64,000 nt of DNA, from NCBI GenBank assembly GCA_023313575.1, contig JAJTTP010000011.1, positions 682,001 to 746,000 on the forward strand, read 5' to 3'. Position 1 is the first letter of the stretch. Each line of letters begins with the position of its first letter. The notes under the pieces were generated by a model. It made no database searches. It was not told the DNA's origin and saw only the letters and a list, made by a program, of their open reading frames with translations. This document shows positions 22,378 through 33,829 of this stretch, piece after piece. The translations under genes and the position numbers were made by a program. This DNA comes from Eutypella sp. D-1. Taxonomy: Eukaryota > Ascomycota > Sordariomycetes > Xylariales > Diatrypaceae.

Positions 22378-25225
22378 ATGCTACGACAATCATTGGCTCG
22401 TTCGGCTTGGCGGACAGGCAGGTATGCGGCCAAAAATTCGAGGGCATTTTCCGCAACTGCTCAAAGACCGGCCGAGGTGGAGTTGACCATTGGTCAGTAT
22501 ATGAATAATTACCCCCCTTGCTCATGTTATTATATTTATTATATTAGTCGAGGCTAGAGACTTGTACTAACAACATGAAATGGGCATGATATAGATGGCA
22601 AGAAGGTATCAATAGAAGGTAATGCAAGAGAGAGAGAAAGAGAGAGACAGACACACACACACACACACACACACACCCGTCCGACTACTGCGCGATATCC
22701 TCCTCCATATTCATAAGACAAGCAAGCCCCATCAGCTATCATATCACCAACCATACCGAATACTGACTGAACTCCCTCATAGCCGGATCTGCTTTAATTC
22801 AGGCCTGCGAGAAGGCAGGCTCTACAGTTCCAAGGTGAGCGGCAAAACCTATACTCAACCTACCTATATGCTCGACATATACTCGACTTTGTCGCTTTCT
22901 CATTATGGGTTTCTCATGTTCAGGTTAACTAACATCCTCGTTCTACAGATATTGCTATCACGAGTACGATTACCCCACCACCCCCTTTCTCCCTCTCCCT
23001 CTCCCTTTCCCGCGATCCCCCGGATCCCCCGCGACTCACCCCACGATCCAACGACCATACCCGACCACCCCTCTTACTGACAATACTGACAAACTCCCCC
23101 TCCCCCTCCCCCAATAAAACAGAAAGTTGATGATCGCCGGTAACTGTCGTATGTGTCTCGTCGAAGTTGAGAGGGCACCAAAACCCGTGGCATCCTGCGC
23201 ATGGCCCGTACAACCCGGCATGGTCGTCAAGACCAACTCACCCCTCACACATAAAGCTCGCGAAGGCGTCATGGAGTTCTTGCTCGCCAATCACCCCCTA
23301 GACTGCCCTATCTGTGACCAGGGTGGTGAGTGCGATCTCCAGGATCAGTCTATGCGCTATGGTGCCGACCGCGGCCGATTCCACGAGACCGGCGGCAAAC
23401 GTGCCGTCGAGGATAAGAACATCGGTCCCTTAATCAAGACCTCCATGAACCGATGCATTCACTGCACCCGCTGCATTCGATTCGCCAACGATATTGCCGG
23501 CGCTCCCGAGATGGGCTCTTTCGGCCGTGGAAACGACATTCAGATCGGCACTTACCTCGAGACGAACCTCGACTCCGAGATGTCCGGAAACGTTATCGAC
23601 CTCTGCCCCGTCGGTGCTTTGACCTCCAAACCCTATGCTTTCAGGGCTCGCCCTTGGGAGTTGAAGAAGACCGAGTCTATTGACGTCCACGATGCTCTGG
23701 GTTCTGCCATTCGCATTGACTCTCGTGGTCTCGAGGTCATGCGTGTGCTGCCCCGCCTAAACGACGACATCAACGAGGAATGGATCAACGACAAGTCTCG
23801 TTTTGCTTGCGACGGCCTCAAGACACAGCGCCTAACTATACCCCTGGCCCGGAGAGAAGGCAAATTCGAACCCGTATCCTGGGAACAGGCCCTGACCGAG
23901 ATTGGCCATGCTTATCGACAGGTTGCCCCCAATGCCAATGAGTTCAAGGTCATCGCCGGTGAACTTACCGAGGTCGAGTCTTTAGTGGCCATGAAGGACC
24001 TCGCCAACAAGCTCGGCTCCGAGAACCTTGCCCTCGACATGCCTTCTGGTAACAAGCCTATTCCTCACGGTATTGACGTCAGGTCAAACTACCTGTTCAA
24101 CTCCAAGATCTGGGCCGTCGAGGACGTCGATACTCTACTTCTCGTTGGTACCAACCCTCGGCATGAGGCAGCTGGACTGAATGCCCGCATCCGTAAGCAG
24201 TGGCTGCGGTCTGACCTAGAGATCGGTGTCGTTGGCGAGACATGGAATTCCACGTTCGAATTTGAGCACCTCGGTACGGACCTCGAAGCTCTGAAGAAAG
24301 CCCTGGCCGGCCCCTTCGGCAAGAAGCTCCAGGCCGCCAAGAAGCCTATGATCATCGTCGGTTCCGGTGTCACGGATCATCCTGATGCCAAGGCATTCTA
24401 CGAACTTATCGGCAGCTTCGTTGATAAGAACGCCGCGAACTTCCTGACCCCCGAGCACAACGGCTTCAACATCCTGCAGAGAGCGGCCTCCCGGGCTGGT
24501 GCCTTCGAGGTTGGCTTCACGGTCCCCTCTAACGCGGTTGCGGAGACCAAGCCCAAGTTCGTCTGGCTCCTGGGTGCCGATGAAGTCAACGAGGCCGATA
24601 TCCCCAAGGATGCCTTCGTCGTCTACCAAGGTCACCACGGTGACCGGGGCGCCCAGATTGCCGATATCGTTCTTCCCGGCGCCGCCTACACGGAGAAGGC
24701 CGGCACGTACGTCAACACCGAAGGCCGCTCCCAGATCACCCGTGCCGCGACTTCGCTACCAGGCGCCGCCCGGACGGACTGGAAGATCATCCGCGCCGTC
24801 AGCGAGTTCCTCGGCGCGCCCCTGCCGTACGACGACGTGGCGATGCTGCGTGATCGGATGGCGGAGATTAGCCCGGCCCTCGCCTGCTACGATGTCGTCG
24901 AGCCCGTGTCGGTGCAGCAGCTGAGCAAGGTGCAGCTGGTAGACCAGAACAAGAACGCCAAGTCCACTGGCGCACCCCTAAAGAAGGTTATCGAGGACTT
25001 CTACTTCACAGACGCCATCTCAAGAAGGTAAGTGGTTGTCCCAATCCCCCCCTGTATACAAATCAACGAGTTTGAATGTGAACTAGTGTGCTAACATATC
25101 ATAATAGCTCACCCACGATGGCGCGGTGTTCGGCGGCAAAGAAGACGGGCAACCCGGACAACAATTTCATGGCGCCGGGCATGACCGAGGACAGGCCAAT
25201 GGGTCAGGTCGCGTACGGTGCGTGA
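22378..25225 (+). CDS. nuo-78: NADH:ubiquinone oxidoreductase 78-kDa (75-kDa/NDUFS1) iron-sulfur subunit
   Basis: Largest subunit of the mitochondrial complex I electron-input module; carries three Fe-S clusters between FMN and the Q module. Six exons: 22378-22492, 22595-22618, 22783-22834, 22949-22963, 23123-25027, 25108-25225, giving 742 residues. The N-terminus (MLRQSLARSAWRTGRYAAK) is a targeting presequence. Cluster ligands are intact: 2Fe-2S at C66, C77, C80, C94; 4Fe-4S at H126, C130, C133, C139; 4Fe-4S at C180, C183, C186, C230. The molybdopterin-oxidoreductase-like domain follows (VLLVGTNPRHEAAGLNARIR) without catalytic cofactor. The C-terminal exon ends in TEDRPMGQVAYGA. Two micro-exons (24 and 15 nt) are required; the 15-nt exon supplies the first cluster Cys. 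A GA/CA microsatellite lies in intron 2. Confidence 0.96.
22651..22676 (+). repeat. (AC)13 microsatellite in complex I intron 2
   Basis: Thirteen AC units preceded by a (GA)-rich stretch, entirely within the intron between the 24-nt exon 2 and exon 3. Confidence 0.85.
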
Positions 25226-25838
25226 AGCAGGGGGACGTGGTTGCATGGGGATTCGCTAGAGTAGAAGAAAGACAGTAAAAGCAAGAACTTTTTTAAAAAC
25301 GGCCTCGATAGATATGGTATATATAGCCGTACCACACCCACCTACACCACTAACTACAGCGGACATCTCGGCTTCACATACTACTACTATTCGTCGTGGA
25401 GGGCTCTAAGGCGGGGGAGGAGAGCTAGACAGAAGATCTTTCGCATGCGGTCTTTTTTCTATGTGGTTGGTTGGTGGTTCGCGAGTCCGAACGGGGAAGG
25501 AGGCAAGAGGGGGGGCGGAAGGGAAGAAGGGGAAGGAAAGGGTGGGGTGGGATACGTGATGCGGCACGCATCGCGTCGCATCGTTTTTTTGTGTCTTCGT
25601 CATGTGGATGTACATATAGCAGCATGGAATTGAACAAAGGTTTAAGTCAAAAGCTTAAGGGAGAGGAGAAGATATAAACTATTCCTCAGTGCTCCCGTGC
25701 GTGCTCGTGATGTCGTTATTCATAGACACGGCAACGACTTGGTTCACTCCTTTCTCCCCTGCCGCCGCCCTCCCCCTTTTTTTTCGGAATATGCACAAAT
25801 TCTCCATCGACTTCTCCGTCCCCATCCCCGCTACCCCT
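25226..25838. other. Spacer between convergent genes
   Basis: Contains the 3' regions of the complex I gene (plus) and the aldo-keto reductase gene (minus). A purine-rich patch lies at 25485-25550. No gene seen. Confidence 0.5.
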
Positions 25839-27103
25839 TTACCGCGTATCCCCATCCTCGAACTCACGGGTCCAAAACCCCCGAAAATGCCTCAGCCGCC
25901 CGGCCTCGGCAATACGCGCCACCTCCTCGGGCGTCAGCCTAAACCCGCTCCTAAAGACCTGCGACCGCGCGACCCAAGCCCCGGGGTCCGCGCTCGTCGT
26001 CACGACGCCGACGTCCTGGTCCAGCGCCCAGCGCAGGGCGACGTCGGCCCGCGCGACGCCGTGGTGCTGGGCTGTGTCGGCGTATGCTGTCTCGAGCGCC
26101 GGGGGGTGCGGCGGCGGTGCACGCCCGCTTAGCGCTGTTAGTAGGCCGTAGCCCGTGACTGCGATCCCGTGGCCCCGGCAGAAGGGGAGGAGGTCCCCCG
26201 TGTGTTGGAGGTACGGGTGGTACTCGACTACGGGTGGGTTAGAAATTAAGAAACTTAGGTTTGGGCCATGGCGAGCAGAAGAACAAAAAAATCAAAAAAG
26301 GAAAGAAAAAAAAGGAGGGTAGGATGGAGGTGGGAGGGAGCAAACGCACTCTGGTTAACAGCAGGTTTCGACCTAGCGCCCTCGAGAATAATATCGAGAT
26401 GCTCGCGAGTAAAATTCGACACGCCGACGGAGCGCGCGAGCCCGGCCTCGCGCGCGTCTTCCATGCCGCGCCATAGCCGCCGCAGCTGCTCCGGCGACTC
26501 CGCCCGGAACGGCGAGTGCACCAGGTACAGGTCCACATAGTCGAGGCCCAGGCGATCCAGCGACCGCCGCAGCGCCGCGGATGGGTCCGTCTCCCGTGCG
26601 CTCCGCAGTTTCGTCGTTACGAAGAGGGTGGACCGCGGTGCGCCTGAGCGTCGGATCGCTTCGCCTAGTTCCCACTCGTTGCGGTAGGCTGGGGAGGCGG
26701 GGGTGGCGTTTCCGGGACGTTTAGCGCGGGTCCTCCCTTTCGAGAGAGAGAAGAAGGGAGCCGTTTGGTATGGGACGGACAGGACGGGGTGGCTTGATAA
26801 ACTTACATTCGGCACCGTCTAAGTGCGTGAACCCGGCCTTGATGGCCTGCACTGTCATGTTGATCGCGTCCTCGGACTTGTCATCGGTTCTCTTCGTCCC
26901 GAGACCGTATGCAAGCTATAACGACAGATGGGCGGTATCCGGTCAGCTACATGACCCCAGCTCCTACACACGCACTCGGGTAAAACGCTCACCATCGGCA
27001 TCTCGTTTCCATCATTTAGCTTCAGCGACGGGATGGAGTCCAGATGCTGTTTCGCGTCTTCGCCAGAGGTGTCCGGCTTGACGTCGGAAGTGCTAGAGGC
27101 CAT
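25839..27103 (-). CDS. Aldo-keto reductase (NADPH-dependent)
   Basis: Reduces aldehydes or ketones with NAD(P)H; the substrate is unknown. Four exons on the minus strand: 27103-26993, 26915-26807, 26688-26350 and 26227-25839, giving 315 residues, the normal AKR length. The catalytic tetrad is complete: D70 and Y75 in HLDGAESYRNE, K100 in FVTTKL, H131 in LYLVHSP. Other family signatures are GVSNFTREHL and VNQIEYHPYLQ; the latter runs across intron 3, which confirms that splice. The C-terminus (GVVTTSADPGAWV) aligns with the cofactor-phosphate loop but lacks the usual IPKS wording, so cofactor preference is unclear. The first 25 residues are a polar extension. The short distance to the complex I 3' end suggests no shared function. 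Confidence 0.9.
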
Positions 27104-27901
27104 CGCGTATCGAAGGGGATTGTCTAGCTTCTCTCCTTTCCTCTAGCCGAGCAGGTTCCTCGTAAATATGCAAGTATTAAGAGTGTGTTATGAAAGTGGC
27201 ATTGTGGTCTAGAGCATTGAAGCGTCGGAACAACCGTGATGGGGTAGATAGAGCGTCCTGCTACGCCGATGGCACTTGGCAATCAGCCACAAGGTAGCCC
27301 AAATTACTGAGTTGCCTATGCCAGGGCTATGATACAATACATGAGTATAGTGCAGTATGGCGTAACCAGGTAGTCTCTAGCTAAACTAGATAGACTTGCC
27401 GTCCACCCGGGAGGCACCACCGTTCCGCGATTATATGGGTAATGATGCACGATGTCTCATATCAAGCTTCTAAATAACTACAATGGTTCCAGTAGTGGCA
27501 CGATATTTGCCTGCTCCTGCCCTGCTGCCTCACGCCAGTCCATCTGCCCAGATATTTACGTTGATTAAGTGACTACATCATTACAGGATCCATCGAGAAA
27601 CATCTGACTTTACCTGGCTCGAATACATAAACTCTTTGTGCAAGAAAGACACTTACAGTTAGCGCGGGCAGCGCGGGGGTTTAAAATATAGAATTCGCAT
27701 ATAATAACCCTGATGACGTTACCTCCCCGCTTGTCCGGCGCGCCTGAGCCACAAATAAGCCACGACTCCGAGTCCTACCCCTTTCCAGCCCCTATTCCAT
27801 GTATTCCATAAGATTCGTAAGAGCAGACACCTGGCATTTTAACCTTCCTGTGCTCCCCAAGTCCCCTTCCTTCCTGATACAAGAATCTGGGAGCGAATTT
27901 C
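27104..27901. other. Gene-free spacer
   Basis: Upstream of the aldo-keto reductase (minus) and downstream of the HET gene (minus). No recognisable gene or repeat. Confidence 0.5.
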
Positions 27902-30531
27902 TTAGACAATCTCGAATCGTTCTCGACGGAGGTTGTTGATGAGCGACGTCATCCCTGTTAGCTCATCGTCGTGTACAACCGCCCTTGCAACAATCCGGAG
28001 CTGTACTGTCTCTTTAGAGCGACCGTCTTCCTGCACTTCTCTCATGATGAAATATAGAGGCGCGTTGTAACACAAGGCGAGACAATCACCCTCTTTAACG
28101 GGGGATGCGGCGAGGCCAACAATTCCTCCTTGTGTGATGAAATAGTGCTTTCCAAGTACCGCATGAAGTCCCGAGTGCCGCGAGATCTCCACCTGGTACT
28201 CGGCCATCTATTTGTAATAGAAAGAAGAATATGAGGGATATCAGTCCTGGATGTATTTTCCCTGAGTCGGGTAAGAAATGCTGCTCATCGAGTCCACGCC
28301 TCGATCTACGCTTAGTGTCGACATAGCGTGCGAGCTCAGTTATGACTAGGATCTCAAGTTCAGCACTCATCCTTTGGATTTGTGCCGTCTTCCAGATATA
28401 ATCGATGCGAATCCCAATGCAAAATATCGTCGTCGTTGTCGTGAAGACTCCCGGGGCTACGAGCCTCTCCTTGCATACAGGATGCGATTCCGCAGTTTCA
28501 AGGATGAACCCACTTAGGGTTACAGGGTCGGTTCCATTCTTTGCCGCTCTGCCCTGCCGAAAACTTGGGTTGCTATAGGTGAAGTCAAGTACCCAAGATG
28601 ATCCACCAGTATCGCCGTGGCACTCGGTAAGCAACGGGAAAATGCTTGCCATGACGAATACGCCGGAGCTGTTATGAAGCCGAGCTGTCACACGCTTGAA
28701 TACCTTTTCACAGGACTCCTCGTAGTCTACATAGATAAGTCGTCCAGCCCATCTTGGAAGAAGCGATTCTAATGCAAAGATTTTATCTCGAGGGTTCGAG
28801 GCACGTGAGGTCTGTGACCGCATCATAGCATCACAGAGCCGCTTATCGTTGGAGCCTTCACCCAAGAGTGGGCCAGGGCGAAAATATTGCAGTAACAGTA
28901 GCCGACCCCCTAAGCGTGCTGAAATCCAACCAGTTTCCAAGGCAGTCTTGACTAGATCAGTCACATCCATAGGCAAGTCTTGTTTAAGAGGTCAAATATT
29001 TAGTATCTGTTTTCTTTCCAGATGGATCCTGAGAGAAGCAAAGAAAGAAGAGAATTTCCAAGGGAATATCACAATAGGGAACCGAGGAAGTCTGGCGGTG
29101 GATGCAGGAAGGAAGTGGGTACTTACTCTCATCAAGTCCATCAATCACGTCACTGATCTTGGTAACCTTAGTACTCAAAGCTAAGCATGCGTTTAAAAAG
29201 TCGTCCAAAGAAAACCAGAAACCCTTAAAGAACATAGTTGGTGGACGAGGTGGCAGGACTGCTTCCTGTAATGTCCACATTCGTTCCCACCATTCTTGTC
29301 GTGAGATTGTTACCACACATTGTCTGAGTCTGAGATAAAGCGCCACTCGTGTCTCGCGTTGTGAACCATCTTTCATAGCCTCTTGAAACTTTTTGAGGAG
29401 GGCCACAAGATTATGTCGGTCTATCAGTGCTTCTTCGGACTTTAACGGAAAACGAAGGAGATCCTGACTGGGTTCGTCTAATACTGTGTTGCCCTCTAAC
29501 CAAATGACCGTGTTCCTTGCATTGGAGTATATGTCTCTCATAAGGCGGACTTGGTGCGCCTTCTCTTCTGCAACTGATTGGTTTATGCAAATCGCATCGA
29601 CCCAGATGTGCCGATAAATATCTGGATAACGTAGAGTGTGAAGGATTCCGTAGAGATGCTCGGTTAATAGGAAATGCTTGTCGTTTAGAAGGATTGCCAT
29701 ATTCTTGTCTCCTTGACCCCATACATATGAAAGTGCCTCGTCGATACCCTCTTCATATAGATCGCGGGTTTCCAGTCTGCAGACAATGGGGTCGTTCCCC
29801 GAGCCGGGGAGGAGATGCAAGATTCGCACCTGCGCAGGCGTGGAATCAAGGCTATCCGAATATTGATAGCCAACGATGCACTCTTCTTCAACTGCAGAGT
29901 CAAGATCTGCAAGCCGAGATTCCACCTTACTCCCTGATGGCAATGGTATTTCTTTAGATTTCCCATGCAACTGACGCAATAGGTCGAGGCATTGTGATGG
30001 CCTGTATACGTTGGGAATTTGGTCCTGGCTAATCCTAATATCGAATACGTCCAGAAGTTCATATATAGTCGACATAATGATCTCGCCGATGGATTTCTCG
30101 AGCTTGGCATGTGTCCATGGATTTTCAGTTGAATCTCTCTTGATACATTCTGCCAGCCAGATTCCGCGAAGTTCGTCTTCGGTCAGAAGCTGAAGATTTT
30201 GTTGAAGGTCTTCGGTAATGAAGTAATTTAGTGCTTCGCTGATGAAGCGGAACTGTGGGCTTCTCTCGCAAAGATCTTGCACAATATCTTGGATTTCGTG
30301 GGAGGTGTCATGAAGCTTTTTGTCGTAGATTTTTGACTGCTCACTGAAGTCGGCAAATGTTGCAATCCACTTTTGGTGTGCATAACTGTAGTCAGGAAGT
30401 ATCTCGCCTAGATTCCACAGCCGATCATGGGAGGTGTCAATTGACTCGTTGGATTCTGAACGTGACCCTGACGAGCTGAATGATGAATTTGGAGATTGAA
30501 GTTGATCGCTAGATGAAGATTCTGACTCCAT
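27902..30531 (-). CDS. HET-domain (heterokaryon incompatibility) protein
   Basis: HET proteins act in fungal self/non-self recognition and cell death; the role of this copy is unknown. Exon 1 (30531-29127) starts MESESSSSDQL, contains a Ser-rich N-terminus, a helical region and the HET domain with EALSYVWGQGD, IWVDAICINQS and MRDIYSNARNTVIWLE. Intron 1 (29126-28979) joins GLDE-NLPMDVTDLV. Exon 2 starts at 28978 and carries DAMMRSQTSRASNPRDKIFALESLLP, a standard HET-family continuation. The C-terminal exon (about 28207-27902) carries YFITQGGIVGLAASPVKEGDCLALCY, the usual HET C-terminal motif. The junction between exon 2 and this last exon is unresolved: phase 0 is required, and only weak donors (GTCATA at 28348, GTCGAC) or a distant GTATGC near 28477 fit. 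Either one more intron, a non-consensus donor or a disabling mutation is involved. Confidence 0.8.
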
Positions 30532-31816
30532 AACTGAACATATCTGCGGGCCAATAGCGGGAAGTATTTGAAGAAGGGAATCTTAATGGAAGCCACAATA
30601 AGTGCTCGGTCGGCTCTAGATTTCATTACCTACGTCCTTCTGTTCTATAACAAGTGATACATCTAATAGGGCTGGAACTGGAAAAGCTATGATGATGATG
30701 AAAGAAGGCCTTACATCTGCATTTTTCGGCATTTCTGTCCATGAAATGCTGTTTTGTGATTGAGAGTAAATGTTTCGAAGATTGGCAATGGGAACAGTGT
30801 TTCTACTAAGGGTAAAATGCATGATGCGGCACAGCACATTGCACGGCAAGCCTTGCATTCATTTCATCTCACATATATGTGTGTGTGTGTGTATTTCCTC
30901 AGCTAAGGGGGTGGTGGGCTGTGAGGGCGGTTTCTGAAACCCATCCTATGGCAACCCAAGTGTTCGTCGCCCAGTCGTGTCACCTGCCTGTTGTAATTGC
31001 AAAGCCAAGAGACCCAAACAGTGATAGTGCTGAGAATTTATTCTACATCATTTTCTCGATTGATGCTAAGTATGATTTCTGTGACCATGTTTTTATCCAG
31101 CGACAAGGCTGTATATATTTGTTTACGGGGTCGTTGCAGTCATTCATACCTTGATATGAGGGGCGGGAGGCCGGGTGGGTCATATCTTTATAGTGTTATT
31201 AATGAGCGCCTGGGGAAATGACGTTATCCCGCCAGTATCAGCTTAGTCGCAAAATAGTTATTATAGGCCGACTTTCGGTGTTACAGCGCAGTAGACGGGT
31301 ATTTCCATCAAGGTTTCCCAGCAATAGAGACAGGAAGACGGAAGAGAATTTGATAGAAACGAATTGGGTTTCCCCTTTGAATAACCAGAAGATGGAGCAT
31401 TTGGGAGTGCAAAACTTTCTATAAAGGTACTTAGTATGTAAATGTTATGTACACAGACAGATAGAATAGGTACGGAGTACTTAAAGTATCTAGGTAAATA
31501 TTTACACGTGAACTCACCTCTCGGGCATGCAACTGCTTACCAATAATTAGAGCTCTAGTTTATTTATGACGTGAGTGAAGAAAGATCGGGGATGTAATTA
31601 TCTTCAAGCTTGCCACTTACACTATCTATCTCTCCATTAAAGCTCAACCAACTTACACACCCATTGCCGCATATTTACCTCATAGTCAGTCATACCTACA
31701 TTCTACTTTTTTAAAATTGACTTATCACGTACCGCCTATATAGATATCTGTTTTCAGATAAACCTCGGTTGATGCAGAATGCCGGGGAACTATTGAGTTA
31801 AAAACATACGCCGCCC
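30532..31816. other. Spacer between divergent HET and SelO genes
   Basis: About 1.3 kb. A GTACTCCGTAC-type word (reverse orientation) sits at 31470-31480. A minus ORF at 30616-30858 (80 codons) has no recognisable motif. Confidence 0.5.
31470..31480 (-). repeat. GTACTCCGTAC 11-mer, copy 2 (reverse)
   Basis: Read on the plus strand as GTACGGAGTAC, about 340 nt upstream of the SelO start. Confidence 0.75.
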
Positions 31817-33829
31817 ATGCTTTTCAATCAAATTATACGGGGAAGAAGCTTGATACCGCATCTCCGACTTGCCGGGATGGCATCCAATTTCTCCTCTGCC
31901 GAAAATGGCGGGGGTGGTGGCGCCCCCGCCTCTTTCTCATCGATAAACGAGATACCGAAGTCCTGGACATTTACATCAAAGCTACCGCCCGACCCGCTAT
32001 TCCCGACCCCAGGCGACTCGCACCAGACGCCGCGCGATCAGATCCTACCACGCCAGGTCCGCGGCGCCCTATTCACTTGGGTGCGACCGCAGCCTGTCGC
32101 GCGTCCCCAGCTACTGGCCGTCAGCCCGGCGGCGATGCGCGACCTGGGAATTGCGCCGGGTGACGAGCGGACGTCGGATTTCGTCGACACCGTCGCCGGG
32201 AATAAGATCCAGGGATGGGACGAGGAGAAAGGCGAGGGTCCGGGTTACCCCTGGGCGCAGTGCTACGGCGGGTTCCAGTTCGGGCAGTGGGCGGGTCAGC
32301 TGGGCGACGGGCGCGCCATCTCGCTATTCGAGACGACGAACCCCTCCACGGGGACGCGGTACGAGGTGCAACTCAAGGGGGCGGGGCTGACGCCCTACAG
32401 CCGGTTTGCGGACGGTAAGGCGGTGCTGCGGAGCAGCATCCGCGAGTTCGTGGTTAGCGAGGCGTTGCACGCGCTCGGGATACCTACGACGCGCGCCCTA
32501 AGCCTGACGCTGCTGCCCGAGGTCCGCGTGCGCCGCGAGACCGTCGAGCCCGGCGCCATCGTCGCCCGCTTCGCCCAGAGCTGGCTGCGCCTCGGCACCT
32601 TCGACATCCTGCGCGCCCGCGGTGACCGCGAGCTCGTTCGCCGCCTGGCCTCCTACGTGGCCTCGGACGTTTTCCCCGGCTGGGAGAGCCTGCCGGGCCG
32701 CTTGCAAGACCCCGACAAGGCCGCCGACTCGCCGGCCCCCGCACGCGGCGTGCCCGCCGATGTGATCGAGGGCCCCGCGGACGCCGCCGAGAACCGCTTC
32801 ACGCGGCTATACCGAGAGATCGTACGGCGCAACGCGGTGACCGTGGCGCGGTGGCAGGCCTACGGCTTCATGAATGGGGTGCTCAACACGGATAACACGT
32901 CGATATTCGGGCTAAGCATGGACTACGGGCCGTTCGCGTTCATGGACAACTTTGACCCGGCATACACACCAAACCACGACGACCATATGCTGCGGTACAG
33001 CTACCGGAACCAGCCCACCATCATCTGGTGGAACCTGGTGCGGCTCGGTGAGGGGCTGGGCGAGCTGATGGGCGCGGGTGCGCGCGCCGATGACGACACC
33101 TTCGTCAAAGAGGGCGTCAAAGAGGGCGAGGAAGATGAGATTGTCGCGCGCGCCGAGAAGCTCATCACCCAGGTCGGCGAGGAGTACAAGGCCGTGTTCC
33201 TGGCGGAGTACAAGCGCGCGATGGCGGCGCGCCTCGGCCTGCGCTCCCTGACGGAGTCAGACTTCCAGGACCTCTTCAGCGAAGCCCTCGACTCTATGGA
33301 GGCCCTCGGCCTCGATTTCCACCTCTTCTTCCGCCGTCTCAGCGGCCTGCGGCTGGCCGACCTCGCGACCGACGACGCGCTCCGTGAGCGCGCAGGCATC
33401 TTTTTTTACCAGGACACGCTCGCCTCGGGGAGGGTGGAGGAGCAGAAGGAGGAGGGGCGTCAGCGCATCGCGGCGTGGCTCGGCAAGTGGCGGCAACGTA
33501 TTCTCGAGGACTGGGGAGAGGAGGGTAAGGAGGCATCAGAGCTATCCGAGGAGCGGGACCAGGAGAGGATCAAGGCCATGAAGGCCGTGAACCCTAACTT
33601 CGTCCCGCGGAGCTGGATCCTCGACGAGGTCATCAAGCGGGTCGAGAAGGACGGCGAGAGGGACGTCCTCGACAGGGTCATGCATATGTCGCTGCACCCG
33701 TTTGAGGACAGCTGGGCGGGGCGCACGTTCGACGGCGCCCGCTACGAGGGGGATGCGGACGAGGAGACCAGGTGGACCGGCGACGTGCCGAAGATCGGCA
33801 GGGCCATGCAGTGTAGCTGTAGCTCTTGA
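31817..33829 (+). CDS. selO: Protein adenylyltransferase SelO (YdiU/UPF0061 family), mitochondrial
   Basis: Pseudokinase-fold enzyme that transfers AMP from ATP to Ser/Thr/Tyr of target proteins; in eukaryotes it is mitochondrial and linked to redox homeostasis. Single exon, 670 residues. The N-terminus (MLFNQIIRGRSLIPHLRLAG) is basic and suits mitochondrial import; a second Met at residue 21 could be a shorter start. Family motifs: CYGGFQFGQWAGQLGDGRA, YEVQLKGAGLTPYSRFADGKAVLRSSIREF (Gly-rich nucleotide loop and Lys), HALGIPTTRALS, NTDNTSIFGLSMDYGPFAFMDNFD (metal and catalytic Asp region). The C-terminus ends SCSS, with Cys at the antepenultimate position where animal SelO has selenocysteine. 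Length matches the eukaryotic family. Confidence 0.95.
   Translation: MLFNQIIRGRSLIPHLRLAGMASNFSSAENGGGGGAPASFSSINEIPKSWTFTSKLPPDPLFPTPGDSHQTPRDQILPRQVRGALFTWVRPQPVARPQLLAVSPAAMRDLGIAPGDERTSDFVDTVAGNKIQGWDEEKGEGPGYPWAQCYGGFQFGQWAGQLGDGRAISLFETTNPSTGTRYEVQLKGAGLTPYSRFADGKAVLRSSIREFVVSEALHALGIPTTRALSLTLLPEVRVRRETVEPGAIVARFAQSWLRLGTFDILRARGDRELVRRLASYVASDVFPGWESLPGRLQDPDKAADSPAPARGVPADVIEGPADAAENRFTRLYREIVRRNAVTVARWQAYGFMNGVLNTDNTSIFGLSMDYGPFAFMDNFDPAYTPNHDDHMLRYSYRNQPTIIWWNLVRLGEGLGELMGAGARADDDTFVKEGVKEGEEDEIVARAEKLITQVGEEYKAVFLAEYKRAMAARLGLRSLTESDFQDLFSEALDSMEALGLDFHLFFRRLSGLRLADLATDDALRERAGIFFYQDTLASGRVEEQKEEGRQRIAAWLGKWRQRILEDWGEEGKEASELSEERDQERIKAMKAVNPNFVPRSWILDEVIKRVEKDGERDVLDRVMHMSLHPFEDSWAGRTFDGARYEGDADEETRWTGDVPKIGRAMQCSCSS

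Noticed and set aside
25689..26132. 147-codon plus-strand ORF
   Set aside because: Overlaps the last exon of the aldo-keto reductase on the opposite strand.
12201..30531. A secondary-metabolite cluster around the aldo-keto reductase and HET genes
   Set aside because: No polyketide, peptide or terpene synthase, P450, transporter or cluster regulator nearby; neighbours are housekeeping genes.
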